Notes under the pieces: generated by a model
Databases searched by the model: none
What the model was told of the DNA's origin: nothing
What the model saw: only the letters and a program-made list of their open reading frames with translations
Part shown: one piece after another, positions 7,894-16,000 of the stretch
How the letters are laid out: each line of letters opens with the position of its first letter
Numbering within the stretch: the stretch's first letter is position 1
Origin: Duganella fentianensis
GTDB lineage: Bacteria > Pseudomonadota > Gammaproteobacteria > Burkholderiales > Burkholderiaceae_D
Reading direction: 5' to 3'
Assembly: GCF_009857835.1 (NCBI RefSeq)
Contig: NZ_WWCL01000002.1
Span: 806,001-870,000, forward strand
Length of the DNA: 64,000 bases
Program-made: the position numbers and the translations under genes

Positions 7894-10110
7894 ATGAAGA
7901 ACTCGCAGCAAACTCTGATCCGCACGGCCATGTCGGCGCAGGTGCTGGCCGCACTGGCGCTGATGTGCGCCCCGGCCCAGGCGCAAACCCAGACGCCGCC
8001 AGCGGATGAATTGCAGGTGTCGAATACGGCGCTTGATGCCGAAGCCATCAAGAGCCGCGTGGTCATCACGGGTTCGAACGCGGCCAACCGCGCGCCCGTG
8101 CAGTCGGCCCTGAATGCCACCCAGCCGCAATCCATCATCACCGCGACCTTCATCGAGCAGACCGTTACGCCGCTGGCTGACTTCAATGCCGTGGCCCGTA
8201 TTGCGCCTAGTGTCAGCGCCGGTATCTCGGCCAACGGCTCCGGCCTCGGCGAATCCAAAGTGGCACTGCGCGGTTTTCAGGATGGCGAGTACAACGTCAC
8301 CTACGATGGCATACCGTTTGGCGACACCAATAATCCTACCCACCATTCCACTTCCTACTTCCCGGCCCGCATCATCGGCGGCATGGTGATAGAACGCGGC
8401 CCCGGCAATGCCAGCAATCTGGGGCAGGCCACTTTTGGCGGTTCGATCAATCTGTTTTCCAAAGAACTGTCGAATGACTTCCGCTTCACGCCGTATCTGA
8501 CCTATGGCAGCTGGAATACCAAGATACGCGGTGCCGAAGTCGATAGCGGCGTACTGCAGCGCTTCGGCGACGCGCGCCTGATGTTCAATGCTTCGCGGCT
8601 GGAGTCGGATGGCTACCAGACCTATAGCGCGGTGAAGGAAGACAATTACCAGTTCAAGCTGCAACTGCCGCTGGGTAAGGACACCACGCTGACGCTGTTC
8701 TCCACCTATAACACCATCCACAGCAATGTGCCGGACAAAGCGGGCGTGACGCTGGCGCAGGTGGCGCTGTACGGCAAGAACTACTCGCTCAACAACGACA
8801 AGACCAGCCAGAACTACTGGGGCTATAACTACAACGACAAGCGCACGGATTTCGAATACGTCCGTCTGCAGACCCGTCTGGGCGACTGGGCGCTCGACAA
8901 CACCCTGTACACCTATGCCTACAATAACAACACCATGTCCGGTCAGGATGCCAGCGGCGCCACGGCCAACGGCACCAAGGCTGGCGCTGCCGGCAACAAG
9001 AACGTGCCGGGCTATAACAAGCTGAATGCCTACCGCGTCAACGGCGACATCATCAAGCTGAGCAACCGTCTCGATGCCGGTCTGCTGCGCGCCGGCCTGT
9101 GGCTGGAAAACTCCGATACCGACCGTCACACCTATGATCTGGACTGGACGCTGAACCTGCCGAATCCCAAGGAATCGACGGCGCCCAAGAGCGTCAGCTA
9201 CGAGCAGCAATCGAGCTGGAAGCAGTACCAGCCGTTCATCGAATTCGAATGGGCGGTGGCACCGCAGTGGACCGTTACGCCGGGCCTGAAATACGTGCAC
9301 TTCCAGCGCAAGCTGGACGCTGCCGTGAATCAGGGCACGCGTTTGCCGACCACGGCCGAGCAGACCTACACCACCACCTTGCCTTTCCTGACGGCCAATT
9401 ACGCCATCAGCAAGGAATGGGCAGCGTATGGCCAGATCGCCCGTGGTTTCCTGGTGCCCGATCTGTCCATGTTCTACGTGAACAACCCGACGCTCAACAC
9501 ACCCAAGCCGCAGACCTCCACCAACTACCAGCTCGGCACGGTGCACCAGTCGGGCAATCTGACGCTGGACGCGGATCTGTACTACATCGACTTCAATAAC
9601 AAGATCGCCACCAGCGGCAGCGGCAATGACCAGATCTATTACAACCAGGGCGGCGTGGTGTACAAGGGTCTGGAAGGCGCGATCACCTACTATCTGGGTA
9701 GCGGCTTCTCGCTGCACGCGAATGGCTCGCTGAACAAGGCCGAAGCCAAAGACAGCGGCCTGCAGGTCGCCAAGGTGCCGAAGTCGACCACGGCGCTGGG
9801 CCTGCTGTACAAGCGTAACGGCCTGTATGGCTCGCTGATCGCCAAGACCAATGGCAGCCAGTATGCCAAGGATGGCGAACCGGCCGCCTACCAGATCGGT
9901 GCCTACACCGTCACCGACCTGACGCTGGGCTACCGCTGGCGCGTGGGCGGACCGTTCGTCAAGGCCGTCAAGCTGCAGGCCGGCGTCAACAACCTGTTCA
10001 ACAAGCAGGATGTGACTTCGATCTCGGCCAATAGCAAGGGCGCTGCGTTCGACCAGTACACCTTCGTACCGGAACGCAGCTGGACCGTCTCGCTCAACGC
10101 CGACTTCTAA
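7894..10110 (+). CDS. TonB-dependent outer-membrane receptor, probably phosphate-starvation induced
   Basis: The protein has 738 residues. A signal peptide ends near AQAQTQ (about residue 30). A TonB plug domain spans about 65-180 (ADFNAVARIAPSV, VALRGFQDGEYNVTYDGIPF, VIERGPGNASNLGQATFGG) and a 22-strand-type barrel reaches the terminal Phe of VSLNADF. Such receptors import bulky substrates across the outer membrane using TonB energy. The substrate is not evident. The Pho box upstream and the secreted phosphatase 9 bases downstream suggest uptake of an organic phosphate or its product, as in PhoX-type systems; this is inference. Confidence 0.92.
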   Translation: MKNSQQTLIRTAMSAQVLAALALMCAPAQAQTQTPPADELQVSNTALDAEAIKSRVVITGSNAANRAPVQSALNATQPQSIITATFIEQTVTPLADFNAVARIAPSVSAGISANGSGLGESKVALRGFQDGEYNVTYDGIPFGDTNNPTHHSTSYFPARIIGGMVIERGPGNASNLGQATFGGSINLFSKELSNDFRFTPYLTYGSWNTKIRGAEVDSGVLQRFGDARLMFNASRLESDGYQTYSAVKEDNYQFKLQLPLGKDTTLTLFSTYNTIHSNVPDKAGVTLAQVALYGKNYSLNNDKTSQNYWGYNYNDKRTDFEYVRLQTRLGDWALDNTLYTYAYNNNTMSGQDASGATANGTKAGAAGNKNVPGYNKLNAYRVNGDIIKLSNRLDAGLLRAGLWLENSDTDRHTYDLDWTLNLPNPKESTAPKSVSYEQQSSWKQYQPFIEFEWAVAPQWTVTPGLKYVHFQRKLDAAVNQGTRLPTTAEQTYTTTLPFLTANYAISKEWAAYGQIARGFLVPDLSMFYVNNPTLNTPKPQTSTNYQLGTVHQSGNLTLDADLYYIDFNNKIATSGSGNDQIYYNQGGVVYKGLEGAITYYLGSGFSLHANGSLNKAEAKDSGLQVAKVPKSTTALGLLYKRNGLYGSLIAKTNGSQYAKDGEPAAYQIGAYTVTDLTLGYRWRVGGPFVKAVKLQAGVNNLFNKQDVTSISANSKGAAFDQYTFVPERSWTVSLNADF

Positions 10111-10119
10111 GGAGCTGTG

Positions 10120-11238
10120 ATGGCTAGACTGATTTCGCGCGCGGCGCTGGCCGTTGTTACTGCATCGCTGTGCTGTGCCAGTTCGCAGGCTGCCGAGCGG
10201 CATGCGGCCAGACGGCCTGCGCCAGACCCTGTGCTGTTTTCCTTTGCCACAGTGGGCGATTCGCGCACTGACGCTGCGCTGGCAACCACGGCACAGGACA
10301 GGCTGTACCTGCAGAACACGCAGGCGCTGGCGCGCATCGTGCGTGAAATCAGTCAGCAGCATCCGCAGGCGCTGTTCTTCAACGGCGACATGATCATGGG
10401 TTACACCACCGATGCGGTCGAGATCGCGCGCCAGTACGCCTACTGGCGCGGCATGATGGCCGGACTGATGGAGACGGGCACTTATGTGGTGCCCGTGCCC
10501 GGCAATCATGAAATGCAGTTCAAGGGTAAGGACGGGCAGGGCCGTGTCACCAAGACGGCCGTGCCGGACAACGAGCAGCACTGGCGTGCCAGCATGGGCG
10601 ATCTGATCCTCGATGCGGCGCGCTGGCAGGCGGTGACGGGATTGCCCTTGCAGGCCTACGATGCCGCTAACACGCCGCAGGCCGGCAGTGCCGATGGCAA
10701 CCGCACCAGCCAGTCCCAGCTCACGTATTCCTTCGATGTGGCAGGCAGCCACTTTGCCGTCATCAATACCGATCCGGTCGGTAATGATGGCCATGCGCCC
10801 GTGCACTGGCTGGCGCAGGACTTCCAGCGTGCACGCGAGCGCGGCATGCGCCATTTCTTCGTGTTCGGCCACAAGCCGGCCTATACCTACCGCTTCCGCG
10901 CCGGCGTGGAGGAGGATGGCATGGACATCTATCCCCAGCATGCACAGGCGTTCTGGCAGCTGATGGAAGACTATGGCGCCAGCTATTTCTGCGGCCACCA
11001 GCACATCTTCAATGCCCAGCAACCGGCGCTGGCCAGCGGCGGCAAAGCCTGGCAGGTGATGGTGGGTTCGGGCGGCTCGCCGTTCAGCGCCAAGCCGGGC
11101 GATGGCCATGGCCCGACCGACCGCATGTATGCGTGGGCGCTGGTGCAGGTACATGCCAGCGGCAGGGTGCAGGTGACGATCAGAGGTTTCGACGACAGCT
11201 ACGGGCCTAGCCGGACTTTGCAGACGCTGCATTACTAG
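10120..11238 (+). CDS. Secreted calcineurin-like metallophosphoesterase
   Basis: A protein of 372 residues with a signal peptide (cleavage near SSQAAE). Metallophosphatase motifs occur in order: VGDSRTD (replacing the usual DxH), FNGDMI, PGNHE, VFGHKPAY and CGHQHIFN, which together supply a two-metal site. It should hydrolyse phosphate esters in the periplasm or outside the cell. It begins 9 bases after the receptor stop behind a GGAG site, so the two are cotranscribed and share the Pho box. An in-frame GTG at 10117 is the only alternative start. Purple acid phosphatase-like enzymes are the nearest relatives I recognise; the substrate is unknown. Confidence 0.9.
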   Translation: MARLISRAALAVVTASLCCASSQAAERHAARRPAPDPVLFSFATVGDSRTDAALATTAQDRLYLQNTQALARIVREISQQHPQALFFNGDMIMGYTTDAVEIARQYAYWRGMMAGLMETGTYVVPVPGNHEMQFKGKDGQGRVTKTAVPDNEQHWRASMGDLILDAARWQAVTGLPLQAYDAANTPQAGSADGNRTSQSQLTYSFDVAGSHFAVINTDPVGNDGHAPVHWLAQDFQRARERGMRHFFVFGHKPAYTYRFRAGVEEDGMDIYPQHAQAFWQLMEDYGASYFCGHQHIFNAQQPALASGGKAWQVMVGSGGSPFSAKPGDGHGPTDRMYAWALVQVHASGRVQVTIRGFDDSYGPSRTLQTLHY

Positions 11239-11240
11239 TC

Positions 11241-11260
11241 TGGGCAAATATATTTGCCCA
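11241..11260. promoter_or_regulatory. Perfect 20-bp palindrome before the binding-protein gene
   Basis: TGGGCAAATATATTTGCCCA is fully self-complementary with no loop and lies between the phosphatase stop and the next gene. A loopless dyad suits a protein-binding operator better than a terminator. A TATTCT hexamer 4 bases downstream could be a -10. The protein that binds it is unknown. Confidence 0.5.
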
Positions 11261-11294
11261 ATGGTATTCTCTAGCCTTCACTCATGAGGGCATT

Positions 11295-12449
11295 ATGTCA
11301 TTAATAACAAAAAAACTGGTCCGGGCGCTTGCGCTGGGCTGCGCTGCCATGGCCACCGCTCAGGCGGAAGACATCATCAAGATCGGCCATGTTGCAGCGA
11401 CTTCGGGCGGTATCGCCCATCTGGGCAAGGATAACGAAAACGGCGCGCGCATGGCCGTGGACGAACTCAATGCCAAGGGCGTGGTCATAGGTGGCAAGAA
11501 GTACCGCATCGTGCTGCAGGCGGAGGATGATGCGGCCGATCCCAAGCAGGGTACTACCGTGGCACAGAAGCTGGTCGATGCCAAAGTGCAGGGCGTGATC
11601 GGCCACGAAACCTCGGGCACCACCATCCCCGCTTCGCGCATCTATCACGACGCCGGCATTCCGCAGATTTCGCCTTCGGCCAGCGCTATCCAGTACACGC
11701 GCCAGCGCTACAACACCACCTTCCGCAACGTCGCCAACGACGAGCAGCTCGGTGCTGCGCTGGCCCGCTATGCCATGCAGACCATGAAGGCCCAGCGCAT
11801 CGCCGTGATCGACGACCGCACGGCCTACGGCAAAGGGCTGGCCGATGAATTCATCAAGAACGTCAAGCGTCAGGGTGCGGCCACCGGCAGCAGCATCGTC
11901 AACACCCAGTACACCACCGACAAGGCGACCGACTTCAACGCCATTCTGACGGCAGTCAAGGCCAGCAAGCCGGACATGATTTTCTTCGGCGGCATGGATG
12001 CCGTATCGGGCCCCATGCTGCGCCAGATGAAGCAGCTCGGCATGCCGCTGCGCTTCATGGGCGGCGACGGCATGTGCTCGGACGGCGTGCCCCGTCTGGC
12101 CGGCGAGGCGCTGGCCGATGATCAGGTGATCTGCGCCGAGGCCGGCGGAGTCGAGCCGTCGCAGGAAAAAGGCATGGCCGATTTCCGCGTGGCTTACCGC
12201 AAGAAGTTCGGTATCGAGGTGCAGACCTATGCACCGTATGCCTACGATGCGCTGATGACGATGGTGGAAGCCATGCAGAAAGCCGGCTCGCCCGATCCGG
12301 CCAAATACCTGCCCGTGCTGGCCAAGGCCACCCACAAAGGTGTAACGGGCAATATCACCTTCGATGCGCGCGGCGATGTGCAGGATGGCGTGCTGACCAT
12401 CTTCACTTTCCGCAACGGCAAGCGCGTCAAGCTGGCGGTGGTGAAGTAG
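11295..12449 (+). CDS. Periplasmic branched-chain amino-acid-type binding protein (LivK-like)
   Basis: This 384-residue protein has a signal peptide ending near AMATAQAED. The mature part starts IIKIGHVAATSGGIAHLGKDNENG and follows the two-lobed type I periplasmic binding fold of the Leu/Ile/Val-binding family (AVDELNAKG, VIGHETSGTTIPASRIYHDAG, ISPSASA, ITFDARGD). It captures a small polar ligand for an ABC importer. No liv permease or ATPase gene is adjacent: the upstream gene is a phosphatase and the downstream gene faces the other way. It must work with a transporter encoded elsewhere or act as a stand-alone sensor or scavenger. Ligand unknown. Confidence 0.9.
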   Translation: MSLITKKLVRALALGCAAMATAQAEDIIKIGHVAATSGGIAHLGKDNENGARMAVDELNAKGVVIGGKKYRIVLQAEDDAADPKQGTTVAQKLVDAKVQGVIGHETSGTTIPASRIYHDAGIPQISPSASAIQYTRQRYNTTFRNVANDEQLGAALARYAMQTMKAQRIAVIDDRTAYGKGLADEFIKNVKRQGAATGSSIVNTQYTTDKATDFNAILTAVKASKPDMIFFGGMDAVSGPMLRQMKQLGMPLRFMGGDGMCSDGVPRLAGEALADDQVICAEAGGVEPSQEKGMADFRVAYRKKFGIEVQTYAPYAYDALMTMVEAMQKAGSPDPAKYLPVLAKATHKGVTGNITFDARGDVQDGVLTIFTFRNGKRVKLAVVK

Positions 12450-12476
12450 GGCCTTAGCGTGCTGCAGGCTAAGGCC
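12450..12476 (+). terminator. Hairpin directly after the binding-protein gene
   Basis: A perfect 9-bp stem (GGCCTTAGC and complement) with a 9-base loop begins just after the TAG stop. No T tract follows, but a second hairpin lies 9 bases on. Confidence 0.55.
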
Positions 12477-12484
12477 TGCGCCGC

Positions 12485-12525
12485 AAAGAAAAAAGCCGCG
12501 GGCGATGCGAGTCGCCAGCGGCTTT
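12485..12525 (-). terminator. Terminator for the receptor gene on the minus strand
   Basis: AAAGCCGC pairs with GCGGCTTT (12492-12499 with 12518-12525), and an inner GGCGA/TCGCC helix extends the stem. Read on the minus strand it is followed by six Ts, so it is a standard Rho-independent terminator for the receptor gene at 12542-14809. Confidence 0.75.
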
Positions 12526-12541
12526 GTCGTTTCTGGATGGC

Positions 12542-14809
12542 TCAGCCCTGCGGTGGCGGAGCGCCGAAGCCGGGGCCGCCGCCGGGGCCGCCCGGTGGCG
12601 GGCCCATACGCGGTTCGTGCTGCTCGCTTTCCTTGTTGGGGCCGCCGAAGCGGTAGGACAGGCCCAGATAGAATACGCGGCCATCGAAGCGGCGCGTACT
12701 GGTTTCGCGCAGGGTGGCGCTGTCCACCACGGTTTCCATCTTGTTGGTGTTGAACAGATCGGTCACCGTGGCCAGCATGCTCAGGCGCGGCGTCAGCGCC
12801 TGACGCAGGCTCAGATTGAAGGTCGAGTTGGGTGAACGGTAGCCCTGACCGGACAGCATCTTGCCCTGCATTTGCAAGGCCATCTGCACTTGCGTAGCGG
12901 CGCTGTAGGCATAGTTGAGGCGCACCCGGCCGCTGAGCGAGTTGGCCGTGCGGGTACTCAGCAAGCCCTGATCATCGAGCGTGGTCTGCTGCATGCGCAT
13001 CAGGTTGCCGCTGGTGTTGAGCGTCAGCTCCGGCGTCAGCTTGCCGCTCATGGTGAATTCCAGTCCGCTGGAATGGCTACCTTCGCCATTGCGGCGCGTG
13101 GTCAGCAGCACGTTGTTGGCCAGCAGCGTGCGGTAGTCGACGATGGCATCCGTATCGCGCCGGTAGTAGCTGCGCAGATTGGTTTCCAGCCCGAACAGCT
13201 TGGTCTCGTAACCGACTTCGAAGGAATCCGTCTTGGTCGGTTTGAGCATGGGATTACCGGACGAAACATTGAATTCGTCGCGGTAGACCACATAGGGATT
13301 GAGGTCGTTGGCATTCGGCCGGCGTATCCTGCGCGCATAGGCAAAGCGCAGCGTGGACGCTTCGCTCAGCTTGTAGGTGGCGAACAGGCTGGGCATGAAG
13401 TTCAGGTAGTTATTGCTGGCCTCCACATTGCTGGTGTACTGGTGGATGTCGAGTGCCGTGTGTTCGCTGCGCAGGCCGGCCAGCAGGCCCCAGTCATCGT
13501 TCAGGCGCAACTGGTAGGAGCCGTACAGCGCCACCACGGTCTCTTCCAGCTGGTAGTGATTGCTGCGCGCCGGATTGAGCGTCACCGCTGAAGTGTAGGG
13601 GTTGATGTCGGTGTAGGCGGTTTCCGCGTCGCTGGTATTGGTGGCGATCTTGTAGCCGGCCTTGGCGCTGCCGCCCCACAGTGGCCGCTCGTAATCGCCC
13701 GTGAAGTCGACGATGCGGATGGAGCTATTGTTGTGCTGGGCTGCACGCGTGTTGGGCAGGTTGCCGCTGGCATAGCTGTTGGCATACAGGTTGTCGCTCT
13801 CGTTCTCCGAAGCGGAGACGCGCAGATCGATCTTCAGTACTTCGTTCGGCAGCTCGCCCTTGTGGTCATAGCGCGTACCCCAGCCAAAGTTGCGCGCATC
13901 GCCGCTGCGCTGGGTGGTGCGCACATAGTCGGTCAGCGGCTGCAGCGCTGTGGCGCCGTTGATGTAGTGGTCCACCCCATGCTGGTCATTGGTGCGGGCA
14001 TTGTAGTTGGCGCTGGCCGCCAGCGTGTCGGTGGCGTTGAGGTTGTAGTTGACGGTGCTGTTTACGCCCGACATATCGTTCAGGCCCATGCCGCTCGACT
14101 GCTGGCTGCTGTGTACCCAGTTGCCGTTGCTGTCGAGCCGGTCGCGGCTGACGTCGGCGGTGGAATTGCGGCCGTCATGGCGGATATGGGCGCCGCCCTG
14201 TATGCCCCAGGCGCCTTCGTTGTAGCTGCCGGAAAACGCACTGTTGTAGCGGCCTTCCACGCCGGCGTTGGCGTTCAGGTTGGCGAAGCCACCGGCCTTG
14301 CGGTTGCGCCGCATCACCAGATTCAGGATAGGGCCGCCGCCAGCTTCATTGCCGAACTGGGCGCCGGGATTGTTGATCACTTCGACGGACTCGATATCGT
14401 CGGCCTGCATGGCGTTCAGCGTAGCGCCACGGTTTTCGCCCTGCAGCATGGCCGACGGTTTGCCGTCGACCAGTATCTGCACATTGCTGCTGCCGCGCAG
14501 GGTCACCGTGCCATCCGGATCGACGGCGACGGATGGCACGTTGTTGAGTGCATCGGCTGCCGTGCTATTGCTGGTGCTGATGTCGGACTTCACGTCGTAG
14601 ACCTGACGGTCGATACGGTTGGTCGGGCGTTCGCCCGCCACGTTCACGGAAGGGATCACGCTGGCGACTTCGGCCGGCCTGGCGGGGCTGGCCTTGGTGG
14701 TGGCGGGATTATTGGCGGACGGGCTGCTGTTGCTGGCCGCAGCAGGGCTGGTTTGTGCCAGTGCGGCCAGCGGGCTGGCCAGACAGGCGCTCAGGAGGAT
14801 TTTGCGCAT
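12542..14809 (-). CDS. TonB-dependent receptor-like outer-membrane protein with Pro/Gly-rich tail
   Basis: The protein has 755 residues. A signal peptide (MRKILLSACLASPLAALA) precedes an Ala/Ser/Pro linker and a plug domain (about 70-165; ALNNVPSVAVDPDGTVTLRG, VQILVDGKPSAML, VEVINNPGAQFGNEAGGGPI). A barrel of the type I associate with the outer-membrane beta-barrel family PF14905 follows. The barrel seems to finish at LGLSYRFGG, but about 33 more residues follow, ending GPGFGAPPPQG, so the usual terminal aromatic is not at the C-terminus. A GTG 21 bases upstream is the alternative start; the ATG puts the signal peptide at the N-terminus. A Fur-like dyad lies upstream. Substrate unknown, possibly an iron compound. 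Confidence 0.87.
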   Translation of the reverse strand: MRKILLSACLASPLAALAQTSPAAASNSSPSANNPATTKASPARPAEVASVIPSVNVAGERPTNRIDRQVYDVKSDISTSNSTAADALNNVPSVAVDPDGTVTLRGSSNVQILVDGKPSAMLQGENRGATLNAMQADDIESVEVINNPGAQFGNEAGGGPILNLVMRRNRKAGGFANLNANAGVEGRYNSAFSGSYNEGAWGIQGGAHIRHDGRNSTADVSRDRLDSNGNWVHSSQQSSGMGLNDMSGVNSTVNYNLNATDTLAASANYNARTNDQHGVDHYINGATALQPLTDYVRTTQRSGDARNFGWGTRYDHKGELPNEVLKIDLRVSASENESDNLYANSYASGNLPNTRAAQHNNSSIRIVDFTGDYERPLWGGSAKAGYKIATNTSDAETAYTDINPYTSAVTLNPARSNHYQLEETVVALYGSYQLRLNDDWGLLAGLRSEHTALDIHQYTSNVEASNNYLNFMPSLFATYKLSEASTLRFAYARRIRRPNANDLNPYVVYRDEFNVSSGNPMLKPTKTDSFEVGYETKLFGLETNLRSYYRRDTDAIVDYRTLLANNVLLTTRRNGEGSHSSGLEFTMSGKLTPELTLNTSGNLMRMQQTTLDDQGLLSTRTANSLSGRVRLNYAYSAATQVQMALQMQGKMLSGQGYRSPNSTFNLSLRQALTPRLSMLATVTDLFNTNKMETVVDSATLRETSTRRFDGRVFYLGLSYRFGGPNKESEQHEPRMGPPPGGPGGGPGFGAPPPQG

Positions 14810-14881
14810 GGGTAGAGTACAGGGCTGCACAGGATGGCAGCGCGGTGGGCTGAAAGTAGGGCAATTCTAACCCTGAGCTAA

Positions 14882-14900
14882 ACAAGAATAATTGTTATTT
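14882..14900 (-). promoter_or_regulatory. Fur-like dyad upstream of the second receptor
   Basis: AATAA-TTG-TTATT (14887-14899) is a perfect dyad in an AT-rich gap. The 19-base stretch around it matches the Fur consensus at about 11 positions. It lies about 75 bases before the receptor start, in the gap after the PilZ gene. Iron regulation is plausible but not proven. Confidence 0.45.
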
Positions 14901-14927
14901 ACAATACTTTACTTGCGCAACACTGGC

Positions 14928-15266
14928 TTAATCTTGCTCGGGCGGCGAAGTCAGATAGTCGGCAATCTTGAGGGCGCAATCGGCCGGCATGGAGAGGAAA
15001 TAGGCGTCGTTACGAAAGCGCCCCTGGCTGCCGATATGGGCGCTGTGCAGCACCGTCAGTGCCACATGGTTGACAATTGAACAGGCCGGGAAGCTGAAAT
15101 GCAGAACGTAATTCTCGCCCACCGGCATGGCTTGTTCGCTCAGAAATGAGACGCCATGCCGCGAGATGTCAATGATTTGCGTGCCGGTCTCGTGCTGCCC
15201 ATCCATATCGGTCAGATGGGCATCCACTTGCAGCAGGCGCTTGACGTGTTCTCGTCGGGGATCCAT
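14928..15266 (-). CDS. PilZ domain protein, probable c-di-GMP binder
   Basis: This protein of about 112 residues is a single PilZ domain: an arginine-rich start (DPRREHVKRLLQVDA), then the DISRHGVSFL motif (the D/N-x-S-x-x-G signature) and beta strands to the end. PilZ proteins bind cyclic di-GMP and relay it to motility, secretion or polysaccharide targets. The ATG at 15266 places the RREHVKR motif at the N-terminus; a GTG at 15290 would add eight residues. Neither has a clear ribosome site. It lies between a Crp/Fnr-type regulator and a receptor on the same strand. Several c-di-GMP enzymes are encoded nearby. Confidence 0.83.
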   Translation of the reverse strand: MDPRREHVKRLLQVDAHLTDMDGQHETGTQIIDISRHGVSFLSEQAMPVGENYVLHFSFPACSIVNHVALTVLHSAHIGSQGRFRNDAYFLSMPADCALKIADYLTSPPEQD

Positions 15267-15334
15267 AGGCTGGGCCTGGTTAAAAACCACAGTATGCCAG
15301 AAGCCGGACGTGCCGACGAGAAACTGCGCAAACC

Positions 15335-16000
15335 TCAGGCGAGGGCGGGAACTTCCGTCAGCGGCATGCCTGCTGCCAGTTGTTCCAGTGCCTCGCGCGA
15401 CTGCACCACGAAACCGCGCTGGCCCAGCGAGATCCAGCCGTTACGCTTGAGCAGGCTCAGGGTGCGGCTAACCGTGGCGGGCGTCAGGCCCAGATAGTCG
15501 CTGATTTCCTGACGCGACATGGGCAGTGCAGCGTGGATCTCTTCGGCCGGATCGGCCGGTGCCTTGCCGGCCCGCTTCAGCAGGAACAGCACGATGCGCT
15601 GGCAGGCGCCGGCGCTGCGCAGGGTTGCTGCGGCGATCTGCTGGCGTTCGATCTCGCGGCTCAGCATGGCGCTGAACAGATCGCAGCTATACGGCTCGCG
15701 GTCCATCAGTTCGGCCAGCTGGCGGTAGGGCACCAGATCGAGTTCGCAATCAGTCAGGGCCAGCGCCGAAGCGTGGCGTTCCGGTTCGCCGATGGTATCG
15801 ACGCCCAGCCAGTCGCCGGGCTGGACGAAATCGATGATGCGTTCGACGCCATCGGGGCATTGCTGGTACAGCTTTATATGGCCGCTGCGCACATAGTACA
15901 GCTCGCCGTTTGCAGCGTCGTGCATCTGGAACAGATGCTCGCCGCGCGCCAGCGCCAGCGGACTGCCGAGCTGGCATTGAGTGAGGTCGAAGTCCATCAT
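15335..16000 (-). CDS. Crp/Fnr family regulator without the iron-sulfur cysteines
   Basis: The protein has 221 residues. A cyclic-nucleotide-binding-type beta roll spans about 10-120 (ALARGEHLFQMHD, ELYYVRSGHIKLY, VQPGDWLGVD), followed by a dimer helix and a winged helix (SRQEISDYLGLTPATVSRTLSLL). It lacks the CxxC-x5-C cluster of FNR. Its recognition helix reads TPATVSR, so the first residue of the E-x-x-S-R motif differs. The start overlaps the stop of the upstream fnr gene (ATGATG at 16000-15995), so translation is coupled. It may answer a different signal, such as NO through heme as in Dnr proteins; that is a guess. A 49-residue upstream extension of the frame overlaps fnr and is not used. 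Confidence 0.88.
   Translation of the reverse strand: MMDFDLTQCQLGSPLALARGEHLFQMHDAANGELYYVRSGHIKLYQQCPDGVERIIDFVQPGDWLGVDTIGEPERHASALALTDCELDLVPYRQLAELMDREPYSCDLFSAMLSREIERQQIAAATLRSAGACQRIVLFLLKRAGKAPADPAEEIHAALPMSRQEISDYLGLTPATVSRTLSLLKRNGWISLGQRGFVVQSREALEQLAAGMPLTEVPALA

Noticed and set aside
7792..11247. A 1151-codon open frame on the minus strand across the receptor and phosphatase genes
   Set aside because: Its product is low-complexity (many His, Gln, Arg, Ile) and has no family marks, while the plus strand carries two clearly recognisable exported proteins. It is a by-product of high GC third positions.
12459..12656. Small frames on both strands between the binding protein and the receptor
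   Set aside because: They overlap two hairpins and the receptor end and have no ribosome site or conserved motif.
13733..14815. Plus-strand frame of 360 codons opposite the second receptor
   Set aside because: No domain is recognisable and it mirrors the plug region of the receptor; antisense shadow.
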